From: Auanema rhodensis
Lineage: Eukaryota > Nematoda > Chromadorea > Rhabditida > Rhabditidae
Direction of reading: 5' to 3'
Length of the DNA: 64,000 nucleotides
NCBI GenBank assembly: GCA_964057225.1
Contig: OZ059896.1
Span: 17,124,501 to 17,188,500, forward strand
The position numbers and the translations under genes were made by a program. The notes under the pieces were generated by a model. That model did not search any database. It worked only from the letters and a program-made list of their open reading frames with translations, and was not told where the DNA came from. Shown here in pieces: positions 13,814 to 27,726 of this stretch. How positions within the stretch are numbered: the stretch's first letter is position 1; each line of letters opens with the position of its first letter.

Positions 13814-15977
13814 AATTGTTTCAGATATTTCTCAGGCTTTACCTAAATCTCTTTCGCTCTCTCTTGTTCAATCTCTTCTCTTTAATTTTTTTTTCAGCAT
13901 TCGTCTCCCATGAGAAGTAAACTGACTAAGATAAAAGACATCAAGTGTTTTGACCGGATGACGATGGATCCGGAGCATCCTATGCCTGAACACAAATATA
14001 GGGATTCGTTTTCCATTATTTAGAAACAAGAACAAAACGGAAATACTATACATAGATATACATTCATCTTATAGATAAGAAATATTGGAGAAATAGATAT
14101 ATAGAAGATTGAAAGTATTTTCAAAATATGCTGAACAGACAAATACAAATGCAAGTTCAGTGAAAGAGGAACAAAGAAAATGTTTTAAAAATAGACGAAT
14201 AACGAATAAGAAGAGTACGAACATTGAAGTTGGTAGTAAGTAGAAAAGATTCCCGTTTATCTAAGATCACTTCCTCATGGCTTGATTTTAGCTATCTTTA
14301 AACATATTTTCAAATTGAAAGACCATCTACTAACATGTTGTTTGTTCTATGTTAGTTGAAGCTGAGATACAAATAATGGATCAAACCCATATAGTTGAAT
14401 AGAGTATTTGCTGAATGCATTAGAAGATATGAAGTGAGAATAAACGCTAAAAGGTCAGTCAGATACAATTTTCAACAATTAACCAGACGATAATCGTCTG
14501 ACGGCGAAGTGAGCATGAGATGATGATGATGAATCGATTAAGTAATTATATAGCTTCTACAACAGAACATTCAACCATCTTATTCTGTTGGTCATTTCTT
14601 TAACATCAATCGAAGTACCAGCATTTTCTAATTTTCATTCAGTTTGTGTAGTATTTGAGTTATAGCTCCCTCCTTTCTTCTCAAAGCACATGTTCTGAAT
14701 ACAAATTGAATGCAACCGGTCATCAAATGTGAATAAAATGAAAACAAAACAGTTTTAGTCGTACATTTACGTTGACGTGAACTTTAGCGTAAATTATAAA
14801 AATTTGAATAAAGTAGAAGAATATAGGAGGTTTGATCAACATGTAAAGCTGTATATGCTTTAAGATCTTGAAACTCATATCGGCTAATGTATCAAGCAAA
14901 AGTGGACAATTTTTTTAATTGAAATGAAATGTATATGATTATTAATGTTTATACTTAGGTTAAGCTTTTGAACAAATTTCAACGTGAGTATTGTATAAGT
15001 TCATACGAACTAAAGAAAACATAGTAAGAGTTATACATATATATATCTTACTATATATATATATATATATATTATATAATACATGTATAGTATATATATA
15101 TATGTTTATCTCAAAGAAACTAAAGAAGAAGTTCATGTTCCAAACAAATTTTTGAAGAAAAATCTATGGATTGCCAACACCAGTGTTATAACACCACCAA
15201 TGGCTTTTTTCCTCATTGTATAAAACATGAAACTAATTTTACTATGAAAATATGTGAAAAAAAACAAATCAATGAGGAAGGTGAAGACATAAAAATGAAA
15301 CTACATCCTCAAAATGCATGTGATGTATTTCCTATTCGTTCCGGTTTCACAGACTTTCATAATGAGATAAGAGATGGAAGTTTAAGCTGCTCAGTCACAG
15401 TATTTGCTGTAAGGAGTAATGGAATGAAGAAGGAGAGAGAGATAGAGAATTAAAAGAGAATGAGCAAAAAGTAAACGAATCATGGAGAAACGTTGAGACG
15501 TCACGATGTGCTGCTCTCGTTGATAGTTGTCTTAGATGTCGTTGGCTAGTTCATTCATATGTCCAAATGAGGATAACGTAGCTCATATGGAATAGAGATA
15601 GATACAACTAGTCATCCATCCTTTCTAGTACAACGCATTATAAATTATACGTATAGTATAGTAATGCTTTAAGCTTATTGGCTTGCTTAGGCCCATGGTC
15701 AGAAAATAGAAATATTTGCGGAGATTGTCAGGAAAAAAAGAATAAGTTATAGCAAGCTGAGCTGAAGATGAATTGATAAGATCAAGTTGTAAGTGAATAC
15801 AATCAATCAGATTTTTTTTCGAAGAATAGGTTGTTGTTCCCAATGGGTAAAGCTAGAGAAGCAGAAAAGAATAATAAATTGAAACGAACACTCACACAGC
15901 ACATTTATACATGCGTGTTTGTCTTTTTTTACCATCACCTCCCCCCCAAAAAAAAAGATTTGAATTTTTTTCATTTG

Positions 15978-16042
<65 letters not shown>

Positions 16043-16048
16043 TTCTCT
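15978..16048. repeat. (CT)n microsatellite, about 70 bases
   Basis: CT tract with T interruptions, followed by another 500 bases of pyrimidine-rich sequence. Confidence 0.95.
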
Positions 16049-18490
16049 GTCACTCTCTCACTCTCTTCATCTCTCCCTCTCTCTTTATTTCTGTCATATT
16101 TGAGATATCTATTATAGTATTTTTACAATTTATCTCGCTTATTCTTTCTTTTTTCATATTCTTCAATAAATTATTTTTCCTTAATTTTATGTTTCTTATG
16201 TTGTCAACCCCTTCTCCTCACAAATTTCTAGATTTCTTCTCTCCTTATTCGCTCTTTCCCTCTCTCTCTCTTTCCCTCTCTCCCTCTTTCTCTCTCTCCC
16301 TCTTTCTTCATATACTATTGTGGTTCTCGTCCCTTGTTCGAAATTTTCAAGTTCAGATGATGATTATATTTTAAAAAATTTTTTAATTTACACATAAGGA
16401 TATTATACATTTATTCATTTTCACTTCCTCCTCCATCAGAATCCAAATTTACCCTTCTTTCTTTCTCTCACTCAATTTCTCTTTCTTTCCCTCTTCATTT
16501 CATGCCTTCCTTACTCTTTTTTTCCAAGTCATTCTCCTTTATCATTCTTCACTTTCTTCAGATCCTTCAACTCTTCCTTTTTTCTAACTTAGATAGAGAA
16601 GTATGCTGCTTTTGGCAGTTAGAACTTAACAGAATATGAATTTTACAAAAAAAATAAAACATTCTAATCAAAGGAAACCTTTTTCTAAAAAAAAAAACGG
16701 GACAATTATGAATATAATATAATATATATATAGATAGATTAGATATTTGGCATAGTTAAGTTTAGAGGAATAAATTAATAAAATCTGTCATGTTTCATTA
16801 CAGCAATTACAATTTCAAATGAAAAATGGTTCCACGCATATGTAGCAGAAAACTAAATTGAATTCGCGTCGTTATATGAAGCTCTTAAACGGCTATCGTG
16901 TTCACTTCTCAAATATCTGGCATCTCTGTTTCCATTTTCCATTTTGCTTCAAATCTTTCAACTTCTCTACACTCTGGCCATTACCTTACTCACTTGTAAA
17001 TTTTGCACAAGCTTGCAACTCCCACCTCCTTGTTCACATCTTTATAATCGTTGATCAGATTTTCTGATAGAACAAGAATCCGTTTCCAGCAAATGTGGAA
17101 ACGAGGAAAAACCTTTTCATACAAATCAACAATTCTGTTCTGACAGAAGATTTTATTAAAGAAGACATTTGCCCTCAAGAATATCGGTGAAACGTAGCGA
17201 TTGCATGAAAAGTTGCTTTTGGCTTACTGGAATAATGGAGAGGGGGAAGGGTGCGGGTAAATTTAAGTGGCTGCCAGGAAATTAGCAGTCTGTTTACAAA
17301 TTAGGCTGTTAGAAGATGTGAGGCATAACAAAAACAGAGTTTCTAGTTACCACTACAAGCTATTCTCTTTGAGCAGATCCCGCTCTCCTTCTCAATTCTC
17401 TTTGAATGGCCACATCTCCCGTGGTATTTACTATATCTACCTTCTCTTCCCACTCTCGAATGTTTTGCCTTCTTAAGCTTGCTCAAGTTGGTTCACGGCA
17501 ATGGTGCTCTCCGTTGTCCACCAACATTCTCATATCTGATACATCGTTTGGACTAGTACGGCTCTTGCATGTCAAACGCGTTAGACTGGAAGGTTCACTG
17601 AGTTTCTCGGATATGAGAGTATGAAAGTTTAGTAAGAAATGAAAAGAAAAGCTACTAGTGAGGAATATATGAACTGAAATATATTGGCACGGAATTAGCT
17701 TAAAGAATTTGAAAAAGAGAGAGGGTAGAGAATAAAATTTAGAGAAAGCTGAAGAAGAAGAAGAAGAAGGCATGGAGTGGTTATGACAAGGTTAATGAGA
17801 TCAGTCATTTTTAGATTTTTAAGCTTTGAAAGCCTTGCTCTATAGGCATCAAACACTGATTGACTACAAGCCGAGTAACATCAATCGGATATTAGCTTCC
17901 TATATGTCCTTGGATATTCGATCTGTTTGAAACATTTCTAAAATATTTTTTTCACATCTTTTGCAGACGGTGCATGGCCTTCAAATTATGAAAAAAAAAG
18001 CATTTAATTAGAACAAAAAAAGTAATTTTTTCTTGAAAATAAAAAGAAAACTTTTCTTTTGTGTCTTAGCAAGGAAATAAAAATATACTCGTTTCCATAA
18101 CGAATAACGAATAAACGAAAAAAAGTGTCAAATTTCGTTAATTTGATGACTTTATATTAAAATAGAAAGCTTTAAAGAAGAAGAGAACGGAGAGTTAAAG
18201 TATATCAAAAGCAAAGGTTCGGGAAAAAAAAAACAAAAAAAAATTATTTTATACATTTATGTGAATGAAAGCATATACATATAGTGACGTGAAATGTAGA
18301 AAGAAACATTGAAGAGATAATTAAATTTTCAAAGCTTGAACTCATAATGTTCTATTCTACAATAGAATGTTATATAGAGAGAAGAGTTTGGTGAATGCTC
18401 AGGTAGAGTTGATGCAGGTAAAAAATTCATTATTTACTCTTTTGTTCCTTTAGAACAAAGGTATGTGAAAACTCTCTCTCTCTCTTTATT

Positions 18491-18494
<4 letters not shown>

Positions 18495-18551
<57 letters not shown>
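18495..18551. repeat. (CT)n microsatellite
   Basis: Nearly perfect CT run of more than 50 bases. Confidence 0.95.
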
Positions 18552-18555
<4 letters not shown>

Positions 18556-21434
18556 TTAAAACTTTAAAACAAAAATTGTAGTCGTCATGATAGTTTTCAT
18601 GATCTTTCAACATTTCTCATTATTTCTTATTTTTGTTTCTTTTTTTTTTATTTCTATGACTCTTGTAATAGTCTCTTTCTCTCTGTTAGATCTTTTTACC
18701 TCTCTCTCAATGTTCCTTTCTCTTATTCTACATTCATATTCTCTTACCACCCTTTCTCTCTCTCTTTTTATAACTTAAAAAAATTTATTATCGATATAAA
18801 GGAAGAAGGTTAAATAAGGAGAGTAGCTGGATAATGGAACATGCTTTGAAAAATACATATGAATGTAACGACTTCAAACTGCATTCATATTCAAATGACA
18901 CAAGGATAACTCTTGCTTTTGAACCTTTGACTACAAGGGGGATTTGTTTTTCAGAAAAAAAGATGAAAAGATAGAAATAAATTTCAGGAGAAATGTTACA
19001 AATCTTGTAGTTATACTGATGTTCGATATGAAATCACTAAATATTATATATATAAGACAAAGAAAGAACAAGAGAAATTGAGAAAAAGAAGAAGTAGGAA
19101 GGAAGAGGGGGGAGGGAGATAACCAGAAAAGATTGAACTTGATAAATGGTTAAAGTGAAGATGAAGATGAAAGTATGGGAAAATAAGCAGAAATACAACA
19201 ATCATGTTCATATATGTATATGTTTGGATATTTTTTTTATATATATATAATATTTATTTTATTTTTCAATTATTTTATTTAATAAAATTATATAAAATAA
19301 ATTTATATGTTTTTAATAATTCTATAATTAAGATTTTATAATTAAATTTTAAAGCGATAACCAAAATCTTATAAGCTTTTTAATAAAAAAATGAAAATGA
19401 AACCCTGAAAGAGAAAGAGAGAAAGGGAGCAATGAAGGACGGGATATGTATATGGAAAACAGAGCGTGAGGTGGGTACAACGATAGAAGCTTAAGATGTC
19501 TGGATGAACAAAAGTATAGAAGTCAGATGAAAGATGCAGATGAAGTAGAAGAGTTAATAGAATAGCAAGATATACTAGAAGAAGTGTACCGGAAAAGTAG
19601 TTGAATTCAATTAACACTCATCGTCATCAGACTATATATGGTCGACAGCTGGATTGCCATGATCTGTCTTCTATCCTTCATTCTCGGCCTTCTCAACTCC
19701 TCCCTTTACACTTCGTCAAACGTTTATTCTCCGACATCTTTGTCCATTTCTTGCATTTCCAGCATCATACAGAAAAGATTTTTCCTTATTCGATTGAAAA
19801 GAAAAAAATGTTCCACGTAAAATTTTATCCGAATACATGAATGTGTTTGTATTTCATTCATCTAAGCTGCAAGCATAGAGAGCTTGAATTGCAAAGCAAA
19901 AATCATGGTTGTCATATTTGGCGAACTTTACTCTAATTACTCGGAAGCAAATGGAGTAGGATAACATGAAATAAGAAAAAAAATTGTATTTGACTGAATG
20001 AAATGAGTAAAATTGAAGTTTTGAATCAGTTATTTGGACAAGAAAAATATATAAAAGCTTGTATTCATCATAATCAAGATAGATGTTGATCTAGAGTCAT
20101 CTCATAAATAAACTTCATTTGGTGAGGAAAAAATTGAAGATTTAAATAGCAAATAACTAAGAAAAAGGAATCTTATGTAAGCTATAAATGGGCTTGTTCC
20201 ACAACAATTTAGATTAAATGCCAACTGCTTTTTGATTTAAATACAAAGAAAGACTGAGAAAGCTGGAAATGAGAGTACTTGCAGAAGAAACCACATAGCA
20301 TGAGACTGCTGTTGGCAGTTAAGTTACCAAGTAAGGTGTTGTAATTAAAATCTCTTCGAACTTAAATTAAAATTAAAGAAGCAATTGAAAGCTTTTGAGC
20401 AGCTCAAAAATCAACAATTTCCTGAATGGCATTGAAAGAAAGCCATAGTTTCATGATCATTTGTCCGAGAATGGAAAGATCATAAATGTTACAACTTGAC
20501 GAGTTTGAACTTCTCATTCAAGCTCATTGCAACAGTTTTAACGGCATCATTCGAAACTCAGTAATTGGGCAGTTGTGCAGTTTTTTTTATTTCATATCTG
20601 ACTTTTTGCTCGGTGTTCGTTATGAGATGAAGGAAATTTCTAGATTGGTATGAAAAGGGAAAGAAGTCAATTGTGCCAACATCCTCATCCTCATATAATC
20701 GTCCGCAAGCATCAGCATCTTCTGCTCATCTTCCATGCTCCAGCCGTCAAAAATGAACGAAAGTTCATTCAAATAGACATGAAGAGAGGAAACATAATGA
20801 ATGAATATTTTAAAAATTGATACATAATGTTATAAATATTATAATTTATATATAAACATTTAGATTAAAGTTCGAAAAAACATAATAAAACAGAAAAGAA
20901 AGCAATGAAAAGAGGAAGGAAGGCGAGTAAGCTAGAGAACGCCGAAACAAAACAATAAACTCCACCAGAAAAAAATAATTTATAATCGAATGGTACGGAA
21001 GGAAGATACAGAAATGCACCTCCCCTCAACCCCCTCCCAAAAGGAATATCATTTACAAGAGCATTCGTTTTTTAAGGAAAAAACCAAAACATTTAAGACG
21101 AATCAAATTTTATATCTGAGACTATTGTGATTAGAAGAATATGAAATAGAATAAGAAGAAGTGGACCACATCCACCACTACGACAACGACGACGACAATC
21201 AGAACATATGCCATGATCAATTCTGAATAAACGACGAGAAACGAGAGGAGATTTTGGTCGAAAAGATGTAGTGGGTGGCGGAAAGTTAGAAGTAATTTAA
21301 TACTGGCTCCTTTTTCTACGAATAATAATGTCTATAGCTACGTTTAATGGATAAGATTTACTAAAGTAATAAAAATTCATGAGAGAGACAAAAAACTATT
21401 GAAAGAGGATGACAATACAAAGGGAAAGTCATAA

Positions 21435-21437
<3 letters not shown>

Positions 21438-21481
<44 letters not shown>
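21438..21481. repeat. (GA)n microsatellite
   Basis: Perfect GA run of more than 40 bases. Confidence 0.95.
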
Positions 21482-21483
<2 letters not shown>

Positions 21484-21765
21484 AGACAAGAAGAATAGGA
21501 AGAGTAAAGATGAATTGACTGGTGATTGAAACAATAAAAACTTATTCAACTTTTTCATATCTATGGATATAACAATAAAATATTCAATATACAATATATT
21601 TTGTTTATTTTTGATTAAAATTATTTAATTAAGAACAACATTTCCTAGAATCTTTCATTTAAAAATATCGAAGAGAAAACTTATTTTAATGCTATAAAGC
21701 ATTCTTGATTGAAAACGAACGACAAAGAGAATTTTCACCTTATTTCTTTTGGCTGGAGTAGTATA

Positions 21766-21797
21766 CAGTCCTGTGCAAAAAACCTCGGACACCCCTA
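21766..21797 (+). mobile_element. possible terminal repeat of a decayed Tc1/mariner-type element
   Basis: The sequence starting CAGTCCTGTGCAAAA, preceded by a TA dinucleotide at 21764-21765, resembles the ends of Tc1-like transposons (CAGT, a short spacer, then TGCAAAA). I could not find a matching inverted copy downstream, so this is at best one end of a decayed element. A 43-codon open frame on the minus strand (22003-22134) lies just inside. Confidence 0.3.
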
Positions 21798-24059
21798 TGT
21801 TAAAGGCCACAGAAAACCCCTTCAAACTACAAAAAAAAATTTTTTTTAATTTAAAAACTTTGCGAGTTCATATAGTTTATATTCAGTCAAAATATATGTT
21901 AACTGATTTCAATATTTTTTCTAAATTTATAAGGAAAAATAGTGTTTTTTGAATATTTTGAATAATCTTTTTTGATTTAACAAAATTTGAGAGGGCAAAG
22001 TCTCACATAAAGATTCCTCTGAAGTTTCTTATCTTTAATAGTTTTACAAACTCTTCGATTTCATAGTTGGTTGGCTTTAGTTCTTTCTTTAGATTAGTCA
22101 ATCCTTCAAATTTAGAAATGTTCCATTTAGTCATTTATTACACCTAATTTTATTAATCTATAATAATACCATTTTCTTTCTAAAACCAACATCCATCGAC
22201 ATCCTTGAAATTTCAAAAAAGTGAAAAAATGACATAAAACTTACAGATTTAGACAAAAAACAGAAAATGAAAAGTTAAATCGACATCCCGACCAAATAAT
22301 TTGTTGAAAATAACATAAAAAATTGGTTGAAATAAGCACTTTTTAGTGCTTCGAAAATTCACTTTTTTTTAAAAAAAAAGTGTAGTAAATAAGATGATTG
22401 TCTGACTTCAGAATATGAAAAATGTGTTTAAAGCGGGTGAAATGTTAAAATGGTATTATAAACCCTCGTATAAATACTACTAGTAGGAGAGCAAAACTAA
22501 AAAAATCATTTTTTTTTAATAGATGGTATCAAAAATGTAAAGAATTTTTACCAAAACTTAACCACGTTAAACGTTTTTTAATTGAAAAAAATTAAAAAAT
22601 TGCAATTCCTTTATGTTATTGTAAGTTAGATATATCAGTTTTGTCGTTAAACTTAATCATAGCTATTACTTTCATGCGAAACATGTCAGACTAGACGTGA
22701 GAAGGAGACGAGGACGCCGACAATGACGGAGAAATTCTGAGAAGCCGAAGAAGGCTGATACTGAACTATGTATCGGAAGGCTGCTAGGGAAGATTTTTTA
22801 AAGTCATCGAACTATGGAAAATTTGTGCTGCGTTTTTCATGTTCCAATACGTTTTCTCAATGCTCTGTCATCTCATCGTTGTCCTTCCTCTTTCTCACTT
22901 TTCCTCATTTTCGCTTCACGTCCATGTGTTTTTTGCCTTTTTTTTTGTTTTTGAACGACAAAAAACATAACTTTATAAGCTTTCTTTCTCGAGGTGAGAA
23001 GATGATGAACATCTCGTTCTTTCTAAATCGGTCATCTGCTTGTCTGCTATGACTATCTGACATACAGAGCTGGCAAAGAAATAAGAAGAGAAATTATGAA
23101 TAATAAGAATAAGAGAAAATAAAAAAATAAAGTTTAGAAATATATAGTTGAATAAAGTTTTTTAAAAGAAAAAAGAGCATTTTGTGTCACCCCGGATGCC
23201 AAAGAAAACAGTTTTGCAACAGCAAGAATGGGCGAATTTGGCTAATGGGCAGATGGAAATATTTTAGGTAAATTCATGAAAGTTTTTACGTTCGAAGAAC
23301 AAAAAAAATCTAAGCCATGCTTGAAACGGGGTTATAAGACTAAAATATCTGAAAGAACAACAGGAGAAAGAAAAGTTGGAAAATCTGAAGCGAAATTTGA
23401 AAAAAGATGAAGTTGGAGGCTCGGAACAAGAAGCTACGTCATACAAAAGAGATAATACATGATTAGGAGAAGAAGTTACATCACTATTATTGTAAGAAGT
23501 AAGATGTTAATAGCATTCTGAATAGTATGAATTGGAAAAAAAGTTTTTATGCGTACAAACTACAACAAGTTCTTTTATGGAAGAGATGTGTGTGTGTGTG
23601 TATGTTTATAAGCTTAAGTTAGTAAAGAACTGTATGAATGATGAATAAGACAACAAGAAAACATGATAAACGATGAATATAAAGAAGAAAATATGAAGAT
23701 GATGATTGTGATATAGTAGAAATGATTAGTGTTAGTCTGATAGTCTGATAGTTTGATAGTCAATAAGGAATATCTCTCGAAACGAAGACCTGTCATCATA
23801 GAGCATACTTCATTTCAAATGTATATATCTTCGATTATAAGGATTCTATTACGAGAAACCTTTATTAATGTTTAGTCTTTATGGTTTGAAAGAGAGAGAG
23901 AGAGAGAGAGAGAAGTAGTAACAAATAAGGATAATATTATATATTATATATTCATATAATGAACTTTATTCATTTTATCATGTAATGACGAAAAACGAAA
24001 CATCTTGAACAAGTTCTTAATCAAACCCATATTTTGAGGACAATGAGCATGAATAAGAG

Positions 24060-26437
24060 ACATAATCATCATCTTCTTCTTTCATTTTCCGCATTTGTTC
24101 ATTTTTTAAGAACTATATACTCTTGCTCTATCTCATGAGCACCACTACTTCACAACTTTAAAACACTTTCCACTTTGAAACTTTTGAAATTTCTATTTAT
24201 CACTATTAAAGTTTTAGCATAAACTTGAATCTTAGAGCTTTTCTTCCTTGTTTCTCTTTTTTTTTGCTTTTAACTCATTATTCTCATCATTTATCCTCTT
24301 TTCTTTTATTCTTCTTCATGTTTTTCTATCGAATATTCGTTATGAACTATTCATTTTAAACTATTTTTATTATATTTTAAAAGAATTTTGATTTTTTAAT
24401 GTTTTTCTTTTTATTTTAAATAATTAAACGAATAATAAAAGTATTATTCAAGCAATCACTTGGTCTTTATCACTCCTCCAATTGTCCACTATTTGTTTAC
24501 ACACACTCTACCCTCTACTGAAGATGGATTATATGAAGACGCTATGCTATAACTTGCCTTTCTTTCTTCTTTCTATCAAGATTATCTTTTCAATTTTATC
24601 AGTTTCTTCTTCCTCAATCTACAAACTTTTTCTGTTTTCGTTCTTTTGTTGACGTTCTTTTTGCATTTTCTCATCAATTTTTTTCTAATCAAATATCAAT
24701 TAAACCACAATTTTTTTTGCCATCAACCTCACAAAACATAACTTTCTTCTTTTCCTTTCACTTTTTCTTGCAAACTTAGCTGGTGTCTGATTACTACTGA
24801 TAAAACGGTATAGGACATCCTTATCGTTTATGACCAGCTTCTAAGCTTCTTGTTCAAACTTAGCGCTTTATGCTCTCTGACTAGCCATCTCTCCTGATTC
24901 ATCATTTCTTAATCTGTCTCTCATGTTGTCTTACCTTCTCTATTCTCTTCTATCTCATGCGAATAGAAAAGATTATGAACCATTCATGTGAACCTTAAGT
25001 CTTATTGCATATACATACATAGCATGATTATACATTCCGCTTAACTATATTATCAATCTTAACTATATAATGTATCATGAATCTTTTAATATTTTATTCT
25101 TTTGTCACAATCATTAGCTATATGTTTATGCCGTCCACCACACTCATCCACACATACACACACTTACACTCTCAGAAAACCTCTCCTCTTAACAGCGAGG
25201 CAAGATGAGAGCAAAAAAAAATATTTTTTTTTAATAAAAAACATTCAATTCGAATCATATGTCTGTGTGTTTCTTCGTTTAACTACTGTCACAATATTGG
25301 GTCGAGCTATCGAGCCCTTCACGATGCAATCCATCTTATCCTGTCATCATAGAGCTCAATACCACGCCCCTCTCTATCTTACCAACCTATATTGATTGAT
25401 ATAATACTTTATTTAGATGATTCCACTAATTATACCAATTGAAATTGCACAAAAAATGCTTATTTATTCCTAATTTCTATTTCTTTTTATCATGTCGGCA
25501 CACTATAAATGAAATGTCGACCCTGATTACCTTAAGTTCATCATCACTTGCCTCTATTAATTCCGATGCCGCTATGTAGGTGTTAAAACCTGCAGTCATG
25601 TTCATAAATTTTTTTTCTACCAAATTGATAACAAAACATTCTCACTCAGTCATACAGGTCATCACTAACTCATCTCTTTCTCTCTCTCTCTCTCTCTGTT
25701 TCTCTTTTTCTCTCTTTCTCCCATACTTGCATACTTTCTCGTTCGCATTGCCTGTCCTCCGGTCCATCTTGCGAGCTCTCAGGCTGATAGCATGGTTCAC
25801 TTCCTCTCGTGCCCTGAGAATTATTAAAGTTCTCAGTCTATATTATTTTCTCAGTATTATTCATTATTATGTTAATTTCACGATATAGTATATATTTTCT
25901 TTTTGAGTTTTCTCGATGTTGTTGTCTTCTCATAACAGCAATCTAATTCTTAATTTTCTATTCTCTTTCTTTGCCTCAGTTTCATTCTCACCCGTTTCTG
26001 TCTCCCCTTTCCTCTCCCCTTCTCTCTTTCTCTCATTTTTATTTCACTTTTTTTATTTCAATCATATAAACCTTCATCTAATATCCAATTTGTTCCTGAA
26101 TCTTTCTTGAAGACGTTCTTGCTTTCTTTGCTCTTTTCTTGCTATTTGTTGAATGATTCTCTTTCTCATCATCTTCTTTCCTTTCTTTCTTTCCCTCTCA
26201 TTCTCTTTATTTCTCTTATTCTCTTTGATATATAAGCTTAACGTCTATTCACTATCATTTGTCTCTTCAACCTCATACTTTTGATCAGCACTTCTCACTG
26301 CAATGTATGGCATTATCAACCTATCGTTTGCCATTTAGATTATTGAGCTGTTCTATTCACTTATGTCTGATATTTAGCACTCTCAATTTCTATTCGGAAT
26401 ATTTATGTTTTCTTATATGGGTTTTTTATTTTTCTTC

Positions 26438-26477
<40 letters not shown>

Positions 26478-26680
26478 TTTACCGTTTTTTTTTCTCTCCT
26501 TTTCCCTCTTTTTCTCTTTCTCTCTTTATTCCTCACATTTCCTCATTTTCACTTATTCTCTCCCTTTCAACAGTTTCACACACACGCACATACACACCGT
26601 TTGCCTTTTTTTCATAGTAAAAAAAAATATAAAACAACCGCAATCGCTCAACATCAACACTTGAAATGATGATATTCAAA
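24060..26680. other. pyrimidine-rich domain on the plus strand
   Basis: About 2.6 kb in which the plus strand is strongly enriched in C and T, well beyond any single microsatellite. Open frames here (for example 26259-26669) translate to Leu/Ser/Phe-rich low complexity and are not taken as genes. Confidence 0.6.
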
Positions 26681-27726
26681 TTTTATTTGTTTTATTTATT
26701 TATTGTTTCCCGCCACTTGTAAGAGATCTATGTGAGATGATTATGCTAATGAAGCTACTTATGATTCTTCTTCTCTTTGTATGTATCATATATAATCTTC
26801 TAAATCTTGTCTTAAAACATTGTATAATATGTGTTAATGCTATATATGATGCTCTATACTAATTTATATGAAATAGTTTTTGCTGTATTTGACAAATAGG
26901 AAGATTTATGATGATCGTTGAGTGTAGAATGATGACTTCCTGCCATCATCATCAATTGTTCTTCGACAATCTGCCAGAAGGAAGATTGTGAGCTATGAAC
27001 AGAGATACTCTCTTCATTTCTCTTCCCTATCCATACATGAATGAACATCATATAATTCAAATTTAATAATAATATGAAGTTAATTATGACAATCATTCTT
27101 ATCATTAGCCTGAATAATATTCTCATTTCTTCATTATTTCGCTCAATTATTTATTTCTTTAGCTATATCCTATAGTTTATATTAATAAAAGAAAGAGATA
27201 TGTATACATTAGTCATGTAATCTGGGCAAATATCCGTGCTCTATTAGGTCATGTCTCTCAATCCTTTGACTTTACCGCTAATCTCTCATTCATTAGATGA
27301 CAGTTGAGAAAAGTATTTTGATCTGTTTTTGTTTCTGCCCCCCCCTCCTCAACCTTGCTTGCCTCTCTCCTCCAATCGGTCGTCTCTGTCTTCTCAATTC
27401 CTTTTACGTTTGACCAGCCTTGCACCCTCTTTAACCTAGCAATCCATGCTGCTGTCCTCATCAACAAACTCCATATGTCCTTTTCGTCATCTGAACCTAA
27501 TTAATATTTCTTTTTTTCTCTTCTCATCATCATCATCATCATCAAATTGTATCTATCAAGATACCTAAAGATCTAATGTTTATCTTACGTTCAATAACTT
27601 TTCATCCATATCTTAGTCAAATCGCAAACATTCGTTATTATCTGATTCGACTAATTAGTCATTTTTCAGATTTAATCGGTTATCCCAGAAAGTTTTTTAC
27701 TTAAGCTTTGTATCAGTTTCCGCGAA

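Larger units (their letters stand above)
4774..27726. other. about 23 kb gene-free interval between divergent GPCR and Wnt genes
   Basis: No exon chain with splice sites and a consistent frame was found on either strand. The contents are microsatellites (listed separately), long purine-rich domains (about 4.85-6.4 and 8.6-12.7 kb), long pyrimidine-rich domains (about 12.7-13.9, 15.96-16.6 and 24.1-26.7 kb) and AT-rich sequence. The two flanking genes start at its two ends, so it probably holds promoters and distal regulatory sequence of both. The most complex open frame is 15166-15453 (+, 95 codons), which matches no family I know. Confidence 0.6.

Noticed and set aside
15166-15453. 95-codon open frame on the plus strand with a more protein-like composition
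   Set aside because: No recognisable motif, no plausible neighbouring exons, and the only such frame in about 20 kb; chance is adequate.
26259-26669. 136-codon open frame on the plus strand
   Set aside because: Its core is a translated CT repeat within a pyrimidine-rich domain, with no conserved motif.
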